From Eleginops maclovinus (Eukaryota; Chordata; Actinopteri; Perciformes; Eleginopidae), in the NCBI RefSeq assembly GCF_036324505.1, contig NC_086366.1, positions 10,719,927-10,783,926 of the forward strand: a stretch of 64,000 nucleotides of DNA, written 5' to 3'. Below, in pieces: positions 27,605 to 44,858 of this stretch. The notes under the pieces were generated by a model, which was not told the origin of the DNA, searched no databases, and saw nothing but the letters and a program-made list of their open reading frames with translations. The translations under genes were made by a program, and so were the position numbers. How positions within the stretch are numbered: position 1 is the first letter of the stretch; every line of letters begins with the position of its first letter.

Positions 27605-29446
27605 GACGTCCTCCCATCTACTCAGCAGCATGCAGAGGTGTCATTTCGGTGCCTCGGACAAAGAGAAATGCTAAACGGATCCTGACGTGATGTTAGAGAG
27701 AGGAGTAAAAGAATAAAAACAGAGGAACATTTGCAAGCCTCTGGAGGGAAAAGGGTGGAGAGTGCAGTATGAGTCAGAGCAAGGCAGCTAGAATACTTTG
27801 TAGTCAGCTCTCAAAAGGAGAGGTAGATGGACATAGAGGAGCAATGAGAGAGATATAGCTGGAAAAAAGGGGAGCAGAGTTAAGCGATCATCAGACAGAA
27901 GAAAGACAGGATGAGACAGAAGTAGCCACATTGGCATGCGGTGAGTGAGATATAGGCCAAGTGATTCAGCTCGCTAGAGGGAGAAGAATGCAAGAAGAGG
28001 GTGAGTCTGGAAAGTATAGGGTTTGACTGAAGAGGTTTGAGGGAAGGTTTAATGAAGGTTGGTTGCAGGATGGACAGTGGACATCGAATGACAGAAGGAG
28101 AGGCTTAATGAAAAACTGCAGGGCAGGGAGTCCTGAGTGACTGTTTCTTGCTACGGAGAGGGAGCATTACTGAGGTTTGCAATTGGCAGGGCAAGGTTGT
28201 CCATAAAGAAGAACATGAGAGAGTAGAGAGGCTAAAAGAGCCGAGGTACAAGATACATGGCCAGATAAAAGCAAACTTCACCGTTCAAGAGCTGAAAGGA
28301 ACATACCGCAGACCAGAGAACATGTCATCCAATGTACAGCGAGTGGAAACTTTAACTGTGACAGCAACACAGCAAGAGGTTCCTGTTAAATATTGATGCT
28401 GACAGGCCACTCTGGAACCGCTCGCTCGCACCACCACAGACGAGGAAACAGGAGGAAGAAACAGAGGTGCATTTTATTCTAACTGATTTTTTCTTACGTT
28501 CTTTACGGAGATTGAAACAACTACAGAGACAGGAACTGGACCTTCAGCTGGTGTGGGAAAAACAAGGAAGAAGGAAATTAACATTTGAGACATCACTGAG
28601 ACTACATCAGGAGCAGAACAATTACTACAAGAACCAACTCTGGCTGATGAATTCAGATGTATATTTTGGATTGATATGCTGTAGCTGCCTTGACAAACAC
28701 TCTTGGAAGATCCCTAACAGATGAAAGAAGCCAAAGAGCGCTGAAGCATTTATAAATGTTTTCCTTTTTTTTCTTCACTGATTGGAACTGTTCCAACTAT
28801 CTTGAAAATGGCCTCATTACAGAGACTTAGCCGTTGGAGAACTGCTGTCATATCTTGTTGATGTGCATCAACAAGCAGGATCCTTAAATTGGGAGGAGGA
28901 CATACACTTTGTATTTGTCTACAAAGAATGATTCTTCAACTTCTAATTAGGAAAGAGACTTCTTACAGTTTGACCTAAATCACAGATTCTCCAAAAGTCA
29001 ACGAAGAAAGACACAACACAGTAGTCTCCTGTCAGCTGCAGATATACCAGCTGTGACTTTTTGTGTGTCCGTGTGTGTGTGTGTGTGTGCGTGTGGCTGC
29101 GTGGGGGTATAAGGACTGTCAAGGAGCTCAGCTGTGTTTGCGCGTATGTTTGTGTGGGTGTGGATGTAGAGGTGTGTGTGAGCCCAGCTGTGTCTAAGTG
29201 CATTTTCAAAGCATTGCCTGGAGCTTTTGAGTGTGTGTGTTTGTGTGTGTCGCCTGGATTCTACCCACCAGCGACAGATCTGGACCTGAACAACAGTGGT
29301 GAGACGGGGGACAGGGAGGGGGAGGAGGAGGAGAAGAGGGAAGTGAAAGGAACCAGCAGGACAGAGGAGAAGAAAAAACTGACAACATGCTTGGATAAAA
29401 AGAAGAAAGAAGGGAGTTTTTGGCTGCCCCCCTGGTGCAATGTGTG
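27605..29446 (+). ncRNA. Candidate long non-coding exon (1.8 kb)
   Basis: Bounded by an acceptor, TGTCTCTCCACAG (ends 27604), and a strong donor, GTGTG/GTGAGTAC (after 29446). The sequence is purine-rich, clearly different in composition from its AT-rich flanks, and broken by stops in all frames, so it looks like a long non-coding RNA exon. Direction and splice consensus agree with the tunar-like ORFs downstream on the same strand. The GT-rich segment at 29060-29250 makes meaningless Cys-Val frames. Membership in a tunar transcript is inference. Confidence 0.3.
28854..28875 (+). repeat. Near-perfect palindrome in the candidate lncRNA exon
   Basis: CTTGTTGATG and CATCAACAAG are exact reverse complements separated by two bases. 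In RNA this short spacer allows only a slightly shortened hairpin. Confidence 0.85.
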
Positions 29447-29639
29447 GTGAGTACACATTTCTACATGTAGGATACGCCGTTGTGGCTTCCATGTGTCTTT
29501 GCTTGTGTGTAAGTGCATGTATATCAACAAATCATGTCACATCAAATTCCCTCAAAAGGTTGGCCAAAGTCAAAGGTGAGAGGTTAGTTAAATGACTCAG
29601 GGTTCAGGAGTGTTAGGATAGTTCACATTATTGGATGCA

Positions 29640-29940
29640 GGATGTGTAATCTTCACATAATAGGTTGGTCCAGTGGTACATGTCATTTTTCCATCCTCTG
29701 ATTCACACATTTATTGTAGGTACCATGATACGTTGTCCACTGGGACAAACAGCCTTTCACCTGAAAGAAACGTACCCCTGTTTCAGTACCCATACTACCA
29801 AGGTAGTTTGTATACCAGAAAAAAAACATTTGTATGTCCAAATACATATTATGTAAAATGCAGTATGCCAATAATACCAGAAGTCCTAGTGCATCCGGAC
29901 GCATTTCACAAAGTAGTATGCCCCAGTTGTTAATTGATAC
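29640..29940. mobile_element. Probable remnant of a non-autonomous DNA transposon
   Basis: The segment contains phrases such as GCATCCGGACGCATTTC and AAAGTAGTATGCC, which resemble an interspersed repeat I recall from teleost genomes. No coding capacity and no clean terminal inverted repeats were found, so the boundaries are approximate. Confidence 0.35.
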
Positions 29941-31148
29941 AAACTAATGTCATTAAATATTATCAGCCAAAAACCCAAAGTTCTTTGAGCCCTTCAGAGA
30001 CTTCTTTGCTGTCCCAAGTTTTCTGATTAAGGATGATTTTGACCTTCTGAAATGAATTTTAAACAATGCATTTCCATTAGTAATCAAGGATAATTTTTGT
30101 ATTGTGCATAAAAGAATTTAAGCTCGCATAGCGATAACCTACTGCCTGCAGGCTTTATACATGTATTACATTTCTTTATTGATTTTTATCGAGCAACCCT
30201 ATCGCACATTTTATAATAATCACAAGAAGCCCCTATTTATTAATGATATTACATGTGTATATTATAATGGAAGAGGCCTTATTTTATAATTCATAAGGAT
30301 TGTGTCAAAGCTAATTGTTATATCCTCAGTATGATCACATGATGAATGGTGTTTGATATTCATGAATGACCTCATTGTACTCTTGGACCAATCGCAGTAT
30401 GTGCATATTATCATCTATATTGGAGAATTTTACAGCCAGAGAACTCAACTCTACTGATGAAAGTAACTGTCGTGTGTAACTGGTTGGAAGATATGGGCGC
30501 CCTGCCCTTCTCATGAACTCATTATTGCCTTTGGATCATAGGGAGGAAGGATTTGACTTGCTTTGAATAATTTGGCAGGCAGAAAGTCATTGGTGCCAGT
30601 CGTTGAGTGAGAATTGTATTTGATATCATAGCAACAAATGCACCACCTGCTGCAAAGCAGAACTATGACTTTCTCATTGTTTTGCAAGAGTTTTCCATCT
30701 GAAAGCCTCTCAAAGCTTCATGAAGAGAACATATTTTATAAAGTATTCAGTGTTAAATGGAATTATTTGGCTTATTACATCATGTATTGTAGAAGTAGAA
30801 GTAGCAACCAATAGCTAAGCAAACAGAACCAAACACACTTCTTCTCCTTAACAGTGCCACTTTTCCTTTGCGATCATGAATACGGCACATATATGGAGTC
30901 ACGCTGTCTTACATTAAGAACACTACCCCTCTCTTCCCGTCTTGTTCCTCACACACAAGTACACACTATAAAAACACAGACGCACAAAGGCGAAGTAAGC
31001 GGGGCCGTGGCTGAGGAGAAATGACAGTTGCTTCATGGCCGTTGGCTTCATATTCAAGCAGCGCTGGCCAGCCGAGCTCGTAATTAGGCCGTGGGACGCT
31101 CTAGTGTCGTACGGATCTGGTTCCAACACCATCATTCTGTGCATCAGC

Positions 31149-31224
<76 letters not shown>

Positions 31225-34200
31225 ACAGAGAGAGACAGATATAGAGACTTTATGAATGTTTGTATGACCATCAGTGCTGCCTTATTGCTCACCTTGCAAG
31301 ATTCATCTTTATCAAAAGACAGCAGCCCACACATCTTGGTCTGTTTGCATATCTACGAGTTTGTCATCAATCTGCAAGGACTGAACAGTGTCTCTATTGT
31401 AGCCAACACTGCCATACGATCATTGATTGAGACTTTCTGTGAAGTCAATAACACCGATCAATGACTCCAATAATTTTCTGCAATTCGTCCTTTGATCACT
31501 CCGGGATCGAGAAGGTAAACTGCAGCACAACATAGAACTCAATTTGTTTACATTGTACTTCGCATCATTAGTAATGTGCACTGCTTACCAAAAGTAAAAT
31601 AATCTGGAGGGTTAAAGAGTTGAAGGGGTCAGATTTCCGACCTCAAAGGAGATGTTACAATAAGATAAAGCAACAAATATCCCCAGCAGCGACGTTAGTG
31701 TTCTTAAAGTTTGGCTCCTAAAACATCTGAATGGAAAAAAGTTTTTAGCTTCAATTGTTTCCACAAAAACAATACAGCATCACAAGGCATGACATCCAGA
31801 TTGCTATAAAGCTGGTTAATAAAAGTTTTAGGATCCATCTGATATATTTTCTTTGTTTTCTCAAATCATAACAAATCGCCCATGTTTTTAGTTATGTTAT
31901 AACTTCTCCTTTAATCAGATTTGAATCATTCTCTTCTGATTTGTTCTAGCCTGATACTCTTTCTCTTTTCTTTTGCTTTCGTTCTGTTGCAAAATTTGGC
32001 AGGGTTACATAATGTGATACCACCATCAAGAAGAGGTTGAACAATAAAACATTAATTCATTTGTTCTCTTTTTGCTGGTTCGATGATGTCTATCAGCTGC
32101 CAGCAATGACACACAGGTGACATGCTGGTGGGTGTGGGGGCAATACAATCACATTTGCTGTTATCAAAACTAGCATCCCCCATGCTAGGAATATGAAGAG
32201 GATTTCTGGGTGGATAAAGCAATGAGTTGATCGAATGTGACCTTTATTTTTACATAGAAATGTAACACCATGTTTGAGGGGTTGTATTTTATTCCAATTA
32301 AATCCATTAAATCTTTCCACAGAGTATAGTAATTTGCCCATACCAAATACCTCCTTTAGAAAACATACATTGCTTAATGCTACCCTTAAATCATTTATAT
32401 AGTCACTTGAAAAAGCTTTGTGCACTGTCAGTGGCTCATTATCAGCTTTTGAGTCAGTGTCAGTTCTATTGAATGGAAAGAGAACATTAAGTCCTGAATC
32501 TCCTCTACTCATACTGCAGGTGTGGGTAAATTACGTTCACACAAGTGGAGTATTTATAATTGTATATGTATATTATACTCTTTTGTGTAAAAAAGAGCGT
32601 GCAGAAATTGAGGATGTGAAGAAAGTGTAGTCTACCTTTTGCTAATGCATTTACCAAAGATCAGAAAAACACTGTAAGAGAATCGTGCAGGAAAGTATTG
32701 CAGCTATTTGAGACTTTACAAATAGTCAAACGCATTATCTCTGCATCTTTTATTCAATGCTTTATCTCCAACAATCTCAATACTTATATATCGCTATGGT
32801 TTATATATACACTTCCAGGACTGTATATCTACTATACTGTTTAAAGTGAAGAATCAGAAAGTTAACATTAGATGGGGCTACATAATGTGGGATTTTGTTA
32901 AGTAGTTCTCCTGTAGTGTTTAAACCTTGCCCTATGTTATGCAAGGCCACATGCTCCAAAAACTAGGGGGCAGCTTTTCACTCGTACTACTGTGCCATAC
33001 AATCGAACTTTTCAATCATGGGTGTTGTAAAAAATGAAACTAACTAACAGCAAGGCACACTTAAAATGTGTCCATAATACTCTATTCAAACTTTAAGAAC
33101 TGGTAAAAAAAAAAAAACACTTATATTCATGTGTGCCGTAAGCCTATAGTTATGTTAGTCATCTGTGTGTTTGTGACACTAACCCCGGGGCTGTACGGTC
33201 TGTGTATGTGTGATAGCTCATTTGTTGGATTGGATCAAAAGAAGAGAAAGAACTTTTCTTTCTGTTTTATCCTCCTCGCTGCCGGGAGGCTACTTTGCTG
33301 AGAGGGAAGCATGTGGTAGCTCCAGTTGAAGGGCCTTCAGTTGGCGGTTGTGGTGTGTGATCCTGGCTGAGTTGCTGTAGCTGCTGGCTGGGGGTCCTTT
33401 GCCTGGAGCCGCCTGGTGGGCTAATTTTTCTCGTATCTGCCATTGTTCATTTAATCCAGTAGACACATTTTCAGAACGTACAGAAATCCTCTCCCATCAA
33501 CGTGATTGACAGGCCTTTGGGGCTGCTCCAGTTCTTTGAGTGAAGACTGAACACTACAGTGACTCACCCTTGCATTATAAAGAACACTTATTACAAGACA
33601 GGAAGGGCAGGGGCTAGCTATTTGGACCATACTCAAAACAATGAAGCAGCTCCACATCAGTCCCTCAACAAACCTGCAATGTTGTGATTCAACCAATCCA
33701 CTCATTAATTGTAGAAGAAAAAAAAAATTCCTTCTGAAATGAATGCAATTTAAAACCCCCGGTAATGAGCGCATGTCAGATAAAATCAAACCTTATTCTT
33801 TACAGACTTTTTTCCCCTGAGGAAGGCTTCTCAGTCAGTTCTTACACCCAGCATTTTCATTGCGCTCCAAATAGCTGCCACCATTTGAAATCTTACATTA
33901 AAACCTTAAAATCCAACATTTTGTTGATGAAGCATTTTGGGAGCATTACACAGCCTCAGAGGAAGCAATAAGTGTGCAATGAAGGGCAAAAATAATCCTC
34001 CAACATCATTAACCTCCTGGTTATGTTTGCACAGATTAGTGCTTACTACCTGTTTCAGGAGCTTACACAACTGCTCACATTTTCAAAAATGAACATTACT
34101 AAAACGTTTAAAAAGGAAATATTATAAGAAATGATTGCCTTCTTAAATCAAGCCTGTCTTCATGTGTAATATCACAGGCTCATATTTTCATTCTAGATGT

Positions 34201-36546
34201 TTCCTTGGGATGACCCCGTTAGTGAGTGTAACCTCTCAGACTTCTGAGTAATCTGCAGATGGACCATCCATAGGGAATTCATATCACACCCTATATGAAT
34301 TAACATGACAGCGAAACAAGTAGAGTAGCTATCTGCACCAATAATGATGCATGAGTTTCATGGGGCAGACCACAGCGCATTGCTCATTCAGCAGGGAAGC
34401 TGTTGTTGAATTCCCCAGTGCTTCACTCTGTGTTTCTACAGCACTGGAGTATGTCCTCATGGTCTGCTTTAAAAACAAATTTAGAACTATATTGGATTTT
34501 GGAAGCTTAATTACACATTTTTCTAAACAACTTATTTGCATAATTGCACACATTTTTTAAGCCAACCCCTCAAATTAAAATTAGCAAACATGCCATTTCA
34601 TTAAAAATAATTCTACCAACTGTGATTTTCTAGGAAAAGCCTTCATAGTGAAATTGTATTATTGGCAATGGTCAAAAGGGATACAAAAATGATTACATTA
34701 TCGGATTACTCTTGCTCTTTTGTGACATTGAGTTAGCATTATAGTAGATGTTTGAAAGGCTGAATGTGTTCAAATATTAATTTGAATGCCTCGATGATTG
34801 AGATGCTACTGTTCATTTTGATTTGTTTTCTTGGGGAGAGGGAAGGAGGGAGGAAAAAAACAATCAGAAGAGAAAGAGTGTTAGGAGTAACAGTACGTTG
34901 TCAGAAGTCTAATATGTTAGCTTGTGACTGGATATTAGATGTTGCAGTTGTATGGCAAATTAATATGCATTTGGTGAAATATAGTAAACCCCAGGTCATA
35001 GTAGAATGTACGGAATATAACTTGACCTGCAGTTTTGTCTTTAAAGGATTGTATCCTTAGCTGTAGTAGCACTCAAAACCAGAGCGGTTCGGTTTCACGC
35101 TATGGTTTTATTGGATAAAATGGCAACAAGTGGCCAACTGTTCTCCTCCAAATCAACATAGAATGGAAATTATAACAATCATACTTGCAGTTTACAGCAA
35201 CCAATCATCTATCATGTAAAAAGTATGTTTAACTGTTATAGCATACATTCATTACATTGGATTTCCCCTCTGCTTTGTCATCTTCTTTATTTTTATTTTT
35301 AATTTATATACAGCCCTAAATGTTGAGGTGTGCCATGCATTCCCTCTAATTGGGTTGGACATAATCATGTTACACTGTTGAATGGCTAAGCTGCATCAAA
35401 AGATATTGCCAAGTCCCCCCCCGGGCTGCCAGAACAGCTGCTGAATGTAAAAATGTTTGCCTAGCGCACAAACAAAAAAAATGAAACGATAGAACAACAA
35501 GTGGACAATACCATAAGTGAAATTATAATGGATGCACCCAAATCCTCACATTGGCCGGGCGTTCCAGTTAACTATAGGTCGTCACCGCACAAAGATGGCT
35601 CCTTCCGTGCTGAAATATGTTTTATTTTTCGTACATGTCTGTGTTATAGAACTTTTGCACTTATGATTAGTTGACTGTAGGCTGGCACAAGCAGATCCAG
35701 AACAGACAATGCACTAGTTGACAAAATTAGCCAAGATAACTGACTAGTGGGCCTAAATGTGAAGAGTTCAGTGTAGTGGAAATCTCACATCCCATGGAAA
35801 GCCCAGGAGACGTTCTTATTTTAGCTCAAAAAGAGATATAAATACACACACTCATCCTAACCTCCCTATCTCTCTGCGCTCCCAAACTGTCACAGAGCAC
35901 AGCACATAATACACCAATCAGCTTCGAACTTCATTCATTTTTAACAGACACCATTGATCACACATCAGCCTTAACAAAGGAAGGAAAAATATGCACAGAG
36001 AAAGTGGAGTCTAAAGACTTTACATCATTGATAGTGATTTTCTTTTTATGTATCTATTGATAAAGGTATAGTTAAAAGATACTATAGGATGTTGGCACAT
36101 GGGTGTTGTCTTGTTCAAGTGGAGTTGTCAGGTGGTCAATGGTTAAAGAAGTGATCAAAAAAGGAGAATAAGGGAGAGGAACCGAAAGGAAGGAAACAAT
36201 GAAGAAAACAAGATAAGTGCTAAAGAGAGAACTACAAATCTGGAAGAATAAGCCAAATCAAAGACATACTTCTAATATTGGTGCAGATAGACAGCAAACA
36301 AAGACAAAATGTAATTTCATTCTATACTGACTGAATGTTTTGTTATTAAGCAATGCCAACATGCATGCAGAAATATATTTGGAAGGAAAAAGACGTTTGT
36401 GTGTGCAAGTGTTTGGAAAGAGACAGATCATTTTCAGCTACTCTGTGTTAGAAATACTGAACATGTTTCGTCTCTTCTGCGTATCCTATTCATCTAACTT
36501 TCTCATCTGTTTAATGTCAACTTTGTGTGTCTGTCTCCATATCCAG
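29940..36546. other. Region upstream of the first tunar-like ORF (probable intron)
   Basis: No recognisable protein-coding exon. Two segments look like conserved non-coding elements by composition: 30990-31130 (GC-richer, with a TAATTA homeodomain core) and 34330-34560 (with TTTGCATAATTG and TTAATTAC-type motifs). A (TG)n array lies at 31151-31222. The minus-strand frame 32093-32512 (139 codons) matches no family I recognise. If the exon model at 26.8-29.4 kb is right, all of this is intron. Confidence 0.45.
31151..31222. repeat. (TG)n microsatellite
   Basis: About 36 uninterrupted TG units. Confidence 0.97.
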
Positions 36547-36577
36547 GCGTCGCGCCCTATGGGGGTGGGGTTCTTTG

Positions 36578-36745
36578 ATGGTAACCATGGTCCCCGGCAG
36601 CCGCTACATCTGCAGCGCTCACGCTAGAGAGGAAGACCCCCAGAACGACCGCGAGGAGAGAATTTTAGCCGTGCTGGGCATCATTGGGACCATCCTCAAT
36701 CTTTTAGTGGTCATTTTTGTCTACATTTACACCTCTGTCACCTAA
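36578..36745 (+). CDS. tunar: TUNAR/BNLN-like microprotein 1 (55 aa)
   Basis: A 55-residue single-pass membrane microprotein. The N-terminal half is polar and acidic (EEDPQNDREER); the C-terminal half, residues about 31-54, is LAVLGIIGTILNLLVVIFVY followed by IYTSVT. This nearly matches human TUNAR/BNLN, whose tail is, from memory, LAMLGIIGTILNLIVIIFVY then IYTTL; both proteins also start with Met-Val. Human TUNAR was first called a lncRNA (zebrafish megamind) and later shown to encode a 48-aa ER protein that interacts with SERCA2 and affects neural differentiation and calcium. The ORF starts 31 nt after an acceptor (CATATCCAG, ends 36546), so it is in a downstream exon with 5' exons elsewhere. 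A second in-frame ATG at 36587 would give a protein three residues shorter. No canonical AATAAA was found between its stop and the second copy. Confidence 0.88.
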   Translation: MVTMVPGSRYICSAHAREEDPQNDREERILAVLGIIGTILNLLVVIFVYIYTSVT

Positions 36746-37537
36746 GCTTTTCTACAAGAATTTGAACGAGAGCTGTTGGTACTGTCCCTAACTCTTCTCC
36801 GTCCCGAACTCCTACTCTTTATTTATATACTCAAGAGGGTTTGATTATTCCCTCAGTGAGCAGGAGGATGTGAGGATCATTGTCAGTGTGTTAAGCTGGA
36901 TAGTAGCCATATTTATCTAGACCTGCATCACTGCTTATCCATTTAGACAGCTCTGCTTTGTTAGCTTACGATTGCTGCCAATCACAGAGCCCGAGCTGCA
37001 GGTGGAATTATAGGCATCCACACACAGCTCGGTTCTTTAGCTGCATTTCCAATTTTTTGAGGACAATTTCCCATATCCATATGTTTAATGACTGCTGTCC
37101 ATTATGGTTATGGTCACATGTATCTGCATTTATATAACTGGGTCAAACTGTCTTTAGTCTGATGGTGATCTTATTTGACTGTGTTGCATCTTCCTTTTTG
37201 TGATATAACTTGTTAAACGTGTGTCTTGACAATCAAGCTACTCTGACATTTAGGATTTTAACACTGCCAGTTAAATCTATCCAAACGGTTTGACAAACAA
37301 TACACCTTTGAGTTAACTTGACCAATTTGATGGTTAGGGAGTTATCGTTAAACTCTAAACCTGAGTAAAAGCGAACAAAACTGCCAAGTAAATTATTAAT
37401 GGAGGAATTAATGCCAATATACTGGTGAGAATCCTTAAATCTACTTGAATAGAAACATAACCAAATATAAAGATGATCACTCGCACACATTACTAAATAC
37501 TATTTTCTGTAGTTAGTAGTGACTGTAAAAGTTGTAC

Positions 37538-37660
37538 ATGGACCTGACGTGTCCTCACCTGAGCACCCCAGAGGAGAGATTCCTGGCTGTGCTAGGTGTC
37601 ATCGGCATTGTGCTCAACCTCGTGCTCCTCCTCTTCGTCTACTTATACACCTCCACTTGA
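37538..37660 (+). CDS. TUNAR/BNLN-like microprotein 2 (40 aa)
   Basis: A 40-codon ORF, about 790 bp after the stop of copy 1 on the same strand. Its last 28 residues carry the family signature: EERFLAVLGVIGIVLNLVLL then LFVYLYTST. Compared with copy 1 it keeps LAVLG, IG, LNL, FVY and YT, but the acidic N-terminal region is reduced to about a dozen residues. Third codon positions are strongly C/G (CTC, GTC, ATC, TTC, TAC) while the flanks are AT-rich, which argues for coding selection. The ATG has G at +4. An acceptor-like TATTTTCTGTAG ends at 37512. It could therefore be an alternative last exon of the tunar transcript, or a second cistron in the copy 1 3' UTR. Single-pass tail-anchored topology is inferred. 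Confidence 0.78.
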   Translation: MDLTCPHLSTPEERFLAVLGVIGIVLNLVLLLFVYLYTST

Positions 37661-38052
37661 AATATATTCTTAAACACATTTTTTAGCGATGAGATAATCT
37701 TGCCACACCCAACAGCACCTTAGAGTACACTGTTCAACCACATCTGTATATATTGTACCTAAACACACTGTGGTTCGAACTTCTAGTACTTTGCAAGAAC
37801 ATATATGATAGAAAAACACATTAATGATTAACCTTTTTTAAATGTGTATCTACAGTTGGTGTTTTTCTAGATTGTGATCGTTCTCATGTGTGCATGATGA
37901 GTTGTTAACTTGCACTTGTATTTCTATCAAATTTATATCTACATAACCTCTATCAGGATTCAACCAAAATATCTGATAAAAACACTATCATTTCTTAAGG
38001 TTATTCTATTTGTTCTAGAGGTGTATTTAACTCATAAAAAAAAAGCAGAGAC

Positions 38053-38568
38053 ATGGAACTGGATGGTATAAATGTTTCAGTCTGTGCAGAGTCTCATCGC
38101 ACCTTCAAAGATCTCTCTGCCTTTTTTCTGGTGTCATGTTACTGTGATTGGATCTGTAAAACCTGCACGGAGCAGCACTGGAGAAAGCAGAATGTGAAAC
38201 GGAGTAAATGTCGCACAAATCAGGACAGCGATATGTTGCAGTGCAACACAAAGGAATACAGCCACAAAAAAATCAGATTGAACCGGTGTGGATCGTCTGA
38301 AAAAGGAGGACTTAAAGCCTCTGCGCAAGGCCTTACCATCTGTCTTGAAACTCATAAATGCACAAAAAACTCCTTGGGATTTGGTTACAGCATTTCCCCT
38401 AGAGTTGCATGTCACTGTGGATATGATTTTATGTCTAAGCACTGTGCCTCTAATGGGAGAGCAAACCTTAATGCATCTGACACGCAAACAGAGAGGACCG
38501 GCTTAAATCTACACTTTATCTTCGTCATTCTCTTCTCCACAAACAAACTAACGCCAGAGAAGACATAA
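38053..38568 (+). other. Unresolved overlapping open frames
   Basis: A 171-codon plus-strand frame overlaps a 72-codon frame in another plus frame (38288-38506) and a 117-codon minus-strand frame. The density of open frames is unusual for this AT-rich DNA. I recognise no domain in any of them. The 72-codon frame (containing LKPLRKALPSVL) looks the most protein-like, but its start is not a good ATG. It may be a decayed exon, a processed pseudogene fragment, or chance. Confidence 0.25.
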
Positions 38569-38569
38569 T

Positions 38570-44450
<5,881 letters not shown>

Positions 44451-44482
44451 TGAGGTCACTAATGACGTCAGCAGTATATGAG
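44451..44482 (+). promoter_or_regulatory. CRE + TATA promoter of tunar-like gene 3
   Basis: A consensus palindromic CRE, TGACGTCA (44463-44470), is preceded by a CRE-like TGAGGTCA (44451-44458) and followed 4 bp later by a TATA-like TATATGAG (44475-44482). A start of transcription near 44505 would be expected. Consensus CREs close to TATA boxes are typical of cAMP/Ca2+-inducible neuronal and endocrine genes. The first exon predicted from the downstream donor begins just here, which supports the assignment. Confidence 0.65.
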
Positions 44483-44793
44483 GCCTCTTCTCTCCCTACA
44501 TAACACACTAACCACACACACACACAGAGGAAGCTAAGAGCCAACAATATATCACCTGACACAGAAAAAGTAGCTTGACAGCGGAGCAGCTTCTTGGCCT
44601 TGTGAGACAGCCTGCGCCATTAGTCGCACAGCGAAACAAAACAGCATCCTTTTATTCTTCCGTTAAGTACAGAGCTGTGGGTCTCTGGAGTCCTGGGAGA
44701 ATAGGATAAAGAGGACTTTAACTCAGAGAGCTAACACTGGGGCACAAAGTCCCGCCAGCGATCATCCCTGTGAATATTTGGATCTATTTGTTA

Positions 44794-44802
44794 ATGGACT
44801 GA
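44794..44802 (+). promoter_or_regulatory. Two-codon upstream ORF (ATG GAC TGA)
   Basis: The only upstream ATG I found in the predicted 5' UTR of tunar-like gene 3 opens a minimal uORF, Met-Asp-stop, 56 nt before the main start. Such minimal uORFs can stall or slow re-initiation; an effect here is inference. Confidence 0.6.
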
Positions 44803-44858
44803 ACAGAATAAAGGTTCAAATAATTTATACTGTGCCGAGGCAGTTTGAAATCTGAAAA

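Noticed and set aside
29061..29450. 129-codon frame ending at the donor after 29446
   Set aside because: The first half is GT-repeat-derived Cys-Val sequence and the rest is low-complexity Glu/Lys; no sign of coding selection.
32093..32512. 139-codon minus-strand frame considered as a retroelement fragment
   Set aside because: No reverse transcriptase, integrase or transposase motif could be seen, and no repeat boundaries.
36527..36577. Longer tunar-like copy 1 reading from 36527
   Set aside because: That start is a non-ATG codon inside the intron, before the acceptor at 36546. The ATG at 36578 gives a Met-Val start like human TUNAR.
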